Origin: Bacteroidota bacterium
GTDB taxonomy: Bacteria; Bacteroidota; Ignavibacteria; SZUA-365
Assembly (NCBI GenBank): GCA_014860565.1
Contig: JACZJN010000184.1
Location: 1 to 38,109 of the forward strand
Length of the DNA: 38,109 bases
Reading direction: 5' to 3'
Under the pieces are notes generated by a model that searched no databases, had not been told where the DNA came from, and saw only the letters and a program-made list of their open reading frames with translations. A program made the position numbers and the translations under genes. Shown here in pieces: positions 32,706 through 38,109 of this stretch. Position 1 is the stretch's first letter. Each line of letters begins with the position of its first letter.

Positions 32706-34328
32706 ATGTCGTATCTGGACAAATTCACCGGTGATTGGAATTCCGCCCAAGCCAGGCATTTGCTTCGAAGAACGACCTTCGGCCCACCGCAGGGTGCCGT
32801 GGAACACAGCGTGCAAATCGGTCTGGACGGCACGCTCGATACGCTGTTCTCCGCCGGAAACGTCCCCGATCCCCCGCTGAAGTATCACCCCGATGGCTCG
32901 GGTTCGAATGCGCTTGATGATCCCGGTGCGAAACAGGGCGAAACCTGGGTCAATGCCGACCCCTTCCCCAATGTCAATCCGCCCATGCTGCGCAATCGTA
33001 TCATTCGCGCACGCAGCAAGTCGCTTTACGCGTGGACCATCCTGCAGATGCACAAGGCGGGAATCTCCATTCGAGAAAAGCTTATTCTCTTCTGGCACAA
33101 TCATTTCGTGATCACATCCGTGATTCCGCAGCGGGAATACATCTATCACATGCTGCTGCGTTCTCATGCGCTGGGGAATTTCCGGCAGTTGACGAAGGAC
33201 ATCACCATTGATACCGGCATGCTGTTGTACTTGAGCGGGGCAGAGAATATCAATGCGGCGCCGAATGAGAATTACTCGCGTGAGTTGCTGGAGCTCTTTA
33301 CTGTCGGGAAAGGTCCGCTCATCGGTCCCGGGGATTATACGAACTATACCGAGACAGATGTCATCGAGATAGCCAAGGTACTGACGGGCTGGAGAGTGCC
33401 CCGTGTCTCCGACCCGGATACGCTCATTGCGTCCTTCGACAGCCGCCTGCATGCGAATGGGGACAAACATCTGTCGAAACACTTCGCGGACGCCGTGATC
33501 GCTGAAAACGGTGAGAATGAATACAAGGATATCATCGATGTGATTTTTCAGCAGGATGCATGCTCGCGCTTCATCATGCGCAAGCTGTATCGCTGGTTCG
33601 TCCATTCGGACCTCACACCTGAGGTGGAACAGCATATCATCGAACCGCTTGCGCAGCAGGTCCGTGCGGATGAGTATGACATTGCTCCTGCATTGAGAAT
33701 GCTGCTGTCTTCCGCGCACTTTTTCCAGTCGACAGCCTGCATGATCAAGAATCCGCTCGACCTGTTGCTCTCCGCCACGCGGGCGCTCGGAACGGAACCA
33801 CCGAAGAACGGGGTGCAGCAGGAATACGAGCACGCCTATGACCTGTACGCCATGGCCTCTGAACTCGAACAGGCGATGTTCAATCATCCTGACGTCGCAG
33901 GATGGAAAGCTTACTACCAGGAACCGGGCCTGGACCGCATGTGGCTCAACAATCTGCTGCTCCCGAAAAGGCATGAACTTTGCCGGGCCGTCGTTGAGGG
34001 AGGGACGGTAACCATCGATGGCGACGACTACAGGATTCCGGCAATGGTACCCGTGTTGGAACTGGCGGCGGGTATCCCGGGCGCCGCAGACATCAGCGCT
34101 CTCGTGACGGGACTGGCGGAGCGGATGTTCAACTATCCGATATCGAGCACACAGCTGACGGCACTGAAGGACATCGTGCTGCAGGGATTGCCCGACTATG
34201 AATGGGCGGACGAGTACGGTGCGTACCTCGCCGATCCGGCCAACGATGCGCTGCGTGTTCCCGTGGAAAACAAGCTTCGCAGCCTGCTCTCCGTCATGAT
34301 GGGTATGTCAGAATTCCAGGTGATGTGA
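32706..34328 (+). CDS. DUF1800 family protein
   Basis: A 540-residue protein beginning MSYLDKFTGDWNSAQARHLLRRTTFGP, the standard DUF1800 opening. Other family motifs are KLILFWHNHFV, LLYLSGAENINAAPNENYSRELLELFTVG (the NENYARELMELHTLG region), VLTGWRV, KHFADAVI and KLYRWFVH. No clear signal peptide is seen, although many relatives have one. The family is uncharacterised but is regularly encoded next to DUF1501, as here with a 2-nt gap. I start at ATG 32706; the in-frame codons before it are not conserved. It probably works with the DUF1501 protein in the envelope or outside the cell. Confidence 0.9.
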   Translation: MSYLDKFTGDWNSAQARHLLRRTTFGPPQGAVEHSVQIGLDGTLDTLFSAGNVPDPPLKYHPDGSGSNALDDPGAKQGETWVNADPFPNVNPPMLRNRIIRARSKSLYAWTILQMHKAGISIREKLILFWHNHFVITSVIPQREYIYHMLLRSHALGNFRQLTKDITIDTGMLLYLSGAENINAAPNENYSRELLELFTVGKGPLIGPGDYTNYTETDVIEIAKVLTGWRVPRVSDPDTLIASFDSRLHANGDKHLSKHFADAVIAENGENEYKDIIDVIFQQDACSRFIMRKLYRWFVHSDLTPEVEQHIIEPLAQQVRADEYDIAPALRMLLSSAHFFQSTACMIKNPLDLLLSATRALGTEPPKNGVQQEYEHAYDLYAMASELEQAMFNHPDVAGWKAYYQEPGLDRMWLNNLLLPKRHELCRAVVEGGTVTIDGDDYRIPAMVPVLELAAGIPGAADISALVTGLAERMFNYPISSTQLTALKDIVLQGLPDYEWADEYGAYLADPANDALRVPVENKLRSLLSVMMGMSEFQVM

Positions 34329-34330
34329 AT

Positions 34331-35920
34331 ATGGACAGCAAGTGCAGCATTTCTCGTAGGGATTTTTTACGGCTGACATCATTCGCGTCGGTCCCGCTTC
34401 TGCTCGGCCGCTTCCCACTTTCCATCCACGGCGCGCCGCGCATATCGGCGAGCATGACAGAGAGCGACAGGGTGCTCGTGCTCGTGCAGCTGCAGGGGGG
34501 CAATGACGGACTCAACACCCTTATCGATCTCAATCAGTACTCCGCCCTGCAGGCCGTTCGCGGAAATCTGCTCATACCGGAACAACGTGTGCTTGATCTC
34601 GAACACGACGGTTTCGGCTTTCATCCGTCCATGACCGAAATGAAAGAGATGTGGGAGCGCGGCACGCTCGGGATGATTCAAAACGTCGGGTACCCGGATC
34701 AGAACCGCTCACATTTTCGCTCCACCGATATATGGAACAGCGGTTCTGCCGCGGACGAGTATCTCAGGACCGGCTGGATGGGCCGGTATTACGACCGGGA
34801 CTTCGCCGGCTATCCCGCCGGTTATCCCACGCCCGGACAGCCGCATCCCTTTGCGCTCACGATGGGAAAGAGCGTCTCGGAAACCTGCCAGGGTGCGACG
34901 GCCAATTACTCGCTTGCTCTGGAGGATCCTTTCAACCCGGGAATGGCCCTTGTCGGAGCGCAGGGCGACATCCCCGCGGACTGCTACGGGGATGTGCTGA
35001 CCTTCGTCAACGACACGGTCAGGCAGACCAACGCGTACGCCGAAGCGATTCGTCAAGCAGCGGAGGCGGGGAACAACCTCTCCACGAAATACAGGGAGGC
35101 CGGGGACACCGCGCTCGCCACTGCACTCAAGCATGTGGCGCGACTGATCTCAGGGGGATTGCAGACGCGGCTCTACATCGTCCAGCACGGGGGATTCGAC
35201 ACGCATGACAACCAGGTGGTAGCAGGAGCGACGGATACGGGCAAACATGCAGAACTGCTGCTGGAGCTCTCTGATGCCATCGCGGCTTTCCAGGACGATG
35301 TTGAACTGCTGGGCCTCAGCGGACGCGTGCTCGGGTTGACGTATTCTGAATTCGGTCGCCGCATCCGCTCCAACGCTGGTCTCGGCACCGACCACGGGAC
35401 GGCAGCCCCTCATTTTCTTTTCGGCTCCTGCGCGAAAAAGCAGATTCTTGGTGACGCACCCGAAGTCGATGCACAGGCAGGCATAGAAGACGGCGTGCCG
35501 ATGCAGTACGACTTCCGCAACATGTTCGGAACCCTGCTGCATCAATGGCTCGGCGCGAGCGCGGGAGAAGTATCGAGCCTGCTGCTGTCGAGCTATGCAC
35601 CGCTGCCGATCATCCGTGAAAGCTGTGTCAGTGCAGCGGACGTCCGTCAGCAGCGCGAGGTCGCCGTCGGCGAGTTCCACCTCTACCCCAATCCTGCCCG
35701 CGATTATGTTAGCGTGAATGTCACGGGAAGCGGGGAGCAAATCACCCTGCGCCTGTTTGATGGACTCGGCTCCATCGTGCGTGAGGTCGCCTCACACAGG
35801 TTTGCACCCGGTCAGCATAGCCTGAAGCTCCCGCTCCTTGGCCTTCCGGTAGGGACATATTACCTGCACTATGAGTCCATGGGACGCACGCGAAGCCGCA
35901 GGTTCACCAAGATTCGCTGA
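34331..35920 (+). CDS. DUF1501 family protein with Tat signal and T9SS sorting domain
   Basis: A 529-residue protein. The N terminus carries a twin-arginine motif (SISRRDFLRL, Arg9/Arg10) and a hydrophobic stretch, so export in folded form by Tat is expected. The core shows DUF1501 motifs: VLVQLQGGNDGLNTLI, HPSMTEMKEMWERG, GYPDQNRSHFRS, QHGGFDTHDNQ and LTYSEFGRRI with DHGTAAPHF, related to the alkaline phosphatase/sulfatase superfamily. The last 80 residues form a T9SS type A sorting domain (FHLYPNPARDYV, FDGLGSIVRE and LPVGTYYLHYE). The long open frame upstream overlaps DUF1800 and is not coding; ATG 34331 is 2 nt after that stop. Substrate unknown. Confidence 0.92.
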   Translation: MDSKCSISRRDFLRLTSFASVPLLLGRFPLSIHGAPRISASMTESDRVLVLVQLQGGNDGLNTLIDLNQYSALQAVRGNLLIPEQRVLDLEHDGFGFHPSMTEMKEMWERGTLGMIQNVGYPDQNRSHFRSTDIWNSGSAADEYLRTGWMGRYYDRDFAGYPAGYPTPGQPHPFALTMGKSVSETCQGATANYSLALEDPFNPGMALVGAQGDIPADCYGDVLTFVNDTVRQTNAYAEAIRQAAEAGNNLSTKYREAGDTALATALKHVARLISGGLQTRLYIVQHGGFDTHDNQVVAGATDTGKHAELLLELSDAIAAFQDDVELLGLSGRVLGLTYSEFGRRIRSNAGLGTDHGTAAPHFLFGSCAKKQILGDAPEVDAQAGIEDGVPMQYDFRNMFGTLLHQWLGASAGEVSSLLLSSYAPLPIIRESCVSAADVRQQREVAVGEFHLYPNPARDYVSVNVTGSGEQITLRLFDGLGSIVREVASHRFAPGQHSLKLPLLGLPVGTYYLHYESMGRTRSRRFTKIR

Positions 35921-35970
35921 TTGCCGGAAAGGTGTTGGGCGCAGCGCAACGATGCAATCTGACGTGTAAT

Positions 35971-35989
35971 AACCTTTCATTCGGTCGCA
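35971..35989. repeat. Fourth AACCTTTCA-type 19-nt repeat
   Basis: It matches the three copies upstream of the AAA_14 gene (AACCTTTCATTCGGTCGCA). It lies 85 nt before the tRNA-Leu promoter and 50 nt after the DUF1501 stop. Confidence 0.65.
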
Positions 35990-36055
35990 GATTCGTGTGT
36001 GGTAATCCACATCCGGGAACGTCCTTCGCAGGAACGCAATGACTGAATGAGCATT

Positions 36056-36087
36056 TTTGTCCCCCACCCGAAAATCCCGTATTTTAA
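36056..36087 (+). promoter_or_regulatory. Bacteroidota-type promoter of tRNA-Leu
   Basis: TTTG (36056-36059), 20-nt spacer, TATTTTAA (36080-36087), close to the TTTG-N19-21-TAnnTTTG pattern. It lies about 50 nt before the tRNA 5' end. The same block is copied near 32379 (TTTG changed to TTCG) and partly at 30472. Confidence 0.55.
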
Positions 36088-36137
36088 TATGATTCACCCG
36101 ATCCGTCCCGCTCGCGCGGCAACGGAGGCGGCGTTGC

Positions 36138-36221
36138 GCGAATGTGGCGAAATTGGCATACGCGCTAGACTTAGGATCTAGTGGGCTTAGTCCCGTGGGG
36201 GTTCGAGTCCCCCCATTCGCA
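36138..36221 (+). tRNA. tRNA-Leu, anticodon UAG
   Basis: An 84-nt cloverleaf with acceptor GCGAATG pairing with CATTCGC, a D-arm, an anticodon stem CTAGA/TCTAG around loop CTTAGGA with anticodon TAG (36172-36174), a long variable arm as expected for leucine (class II), a T-arm GGGGGTTCGAGTCCCCC and discriminator A at 36221. CCA is not encoded. It reads CUA and, by wobble, other CUN codons. The 5' half has two partial copies at 30700 and 32464. Confidence 0.97.
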
Positions 36222-36256
36222 CGAGTTTCATTATCACCTTACACAGAGGATCCATC

Positions 36257-37651
<1,395 letters not shown>

Positions 37652-37663
37652 AAGGATCCGAAC

Positions 37664-38109
37664 ATGGCAGATAATCCGTTCGATTTCAACAGCAAGAGCA
37701 TTCCGCCGTATGACCAGCTGGTTCCCGTCGTCGTCGAGCAGACCGGCCGCGGAGAGCGGAGCTGGGATATCTTCTCCCGCCTTCTCCGCGAACGCATCGT
37801 GTTTCTCGGCACGGCGATCGATGATCACATCGCAAGCCTGATCGTCGCACAGTTGCTTTTTCTTGAGTCCGAGGACCCGGAAAAGGATATCTATCTCTAC
37901 ATCAACAGTCCGGGCGGCAGCGTTTCGGCGGGACTCGCGATCTACGACACGATGCAGTACATACGCTCCGACGTCTCCACGATCTGTATCGGCATGGCTG
38001 CGAGCATGGGCGCGATTCTCCTTGCCGGCGGCGCCGCGAAGAAGCGCATCACGCTTCCGCATTCCCGCATCATGATCCATCAGCCGATGGGCGGGACGCA
38101 GGGACAGGC
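37664..38109 (+). CDS. clpP: ATP-dependent Clp protease proteolytic subunit ClpP, partial at 3' end
   Basis: 148 residues are visible before the window ends. The active-site serine is in GMAASMGA (Ser114) and the histidine in [11 protein letters not shown] (His139); the catalytic Asp lies beyond the end. [24 protein letters not shown] is the standard handle region. An AAAAGGAT ribosome binding site stands a few bases before ATG 37664. ClpP forms the peptidase chamber served by ClpX and by the ClpC encoded at 7732-10293. Its position after tig is the usual one, and clpX would be expected next. Confidence 0.96.
   Translation, partial: MADNPFDFNSKSIPPYDQLVPVVVEQTGRGERSWDIFSRLLRERIVFLGTAIDDHIASLIVAQLLFLESEDPEKDIYLYINSPGGSVSAGLAIYDTMQYIRSDVSTICIGMAASMGAILLAGGAAKKRITLPHSRIMIHQPMGGTQGQ

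Noticed and set aside
30437-36221. Classical integrative island with attL/attR at the tRNA-Leu 3' end
   Set aside because: The duplicated part is the 5' half plus promoter and not the 3' end, and no integrase or excisionase gene is seen.

Overview
The window looks like chromosome of a GC-rich member of the Bacteroidota/Chlorobiota (FCB) group, possibly an Ignavibacteria- or Kapabacteria-like lineage. The signs are C-terminal type IX secretion (T9SS) sorting domains on three secreted proteins, two promoters resembling the Bacteroidota form (TTTG, about 20 nt, TAnnTTTG), an LptB-type ATPase implying an LPS outer membrane, and a Tat-signal DUF1501/DUF1800 pair. The placement is inferred from gene content and has not been tested by phylogeny.

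Layout. 1-2994 (minus): a partner-switching signalling module of membrane GAF/PP2C phosphatase, STAS antagonist and HATPase anti-sigma kinase (cut by the window edge). 3218-7650 (plus): an OppF-like ABC ATPase, a Memo-family protein with an extra N-terminal domain, a TatD nuclease and LptB, joined by short overlaps, then ApaG. 7732-17517 (minus): clpC, mlaE, a heptamer repeat tract, and a tightly overlapped run encoding a small hypothetical protein, a MATE-like flippase, GatB, a GT2 glycosyltransferase, a methyltransferase and a SPASM radical SAM enzyme. 17518-20144: an AT-richer accessory insert (MauE-like protein, T9SS-tailed protein, six-cysteine secreted peptide) behind a 12-G tract, a sigma70-like promoter and a 16-bp palindrome; its far side abuts a truncated second copy of the flippase gene. 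20378-25264: a SnoaL-like protein (plus), then DUF2164 and a four-gene feo locus (minus) encoding a DtxR regulator, a membrane-tethered DtxR-like/FeoA fusion and FeoB split into separate GTPase and permease genes, with a DtxR-type operator in the promoter. 25532-30436 (plus): a 1634-residue T9SS-secreted propeller/Ig-like protein. 30437-36137: a repeat-rich zone with two partial copies of the tRNA-Leu locus, an AAA_14/DUF4143 ATPase between them, and the DUF1800-DUF1501 pair. 36138-38109 (plus): intact tRNA-Leu(UAG), trigger factor with a His/Glu-rich tail, and the start of clpP.

How genes work together. ClpC and ClpP are the unfoldase and peptidase of one protease, and trigger factor is the chaperone usually linked to clpP. 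The feo genes form a metal-responsive ferrous iron (or manganese) uptake unit controlled by their own regulator. The first three genes are a stress or developmental switch. The 11456-17517 run mixes envelope or glycan-type enzymes with one tRNA-charging gene (gatB) under apparent translational coupling. The most unusual features are the membrane-tethered DtxR-FeoA protein with split FeoB, the tRNA-Leu 5'-half repeats that end in terminators, and the G-tract-controlled accessory cassette.
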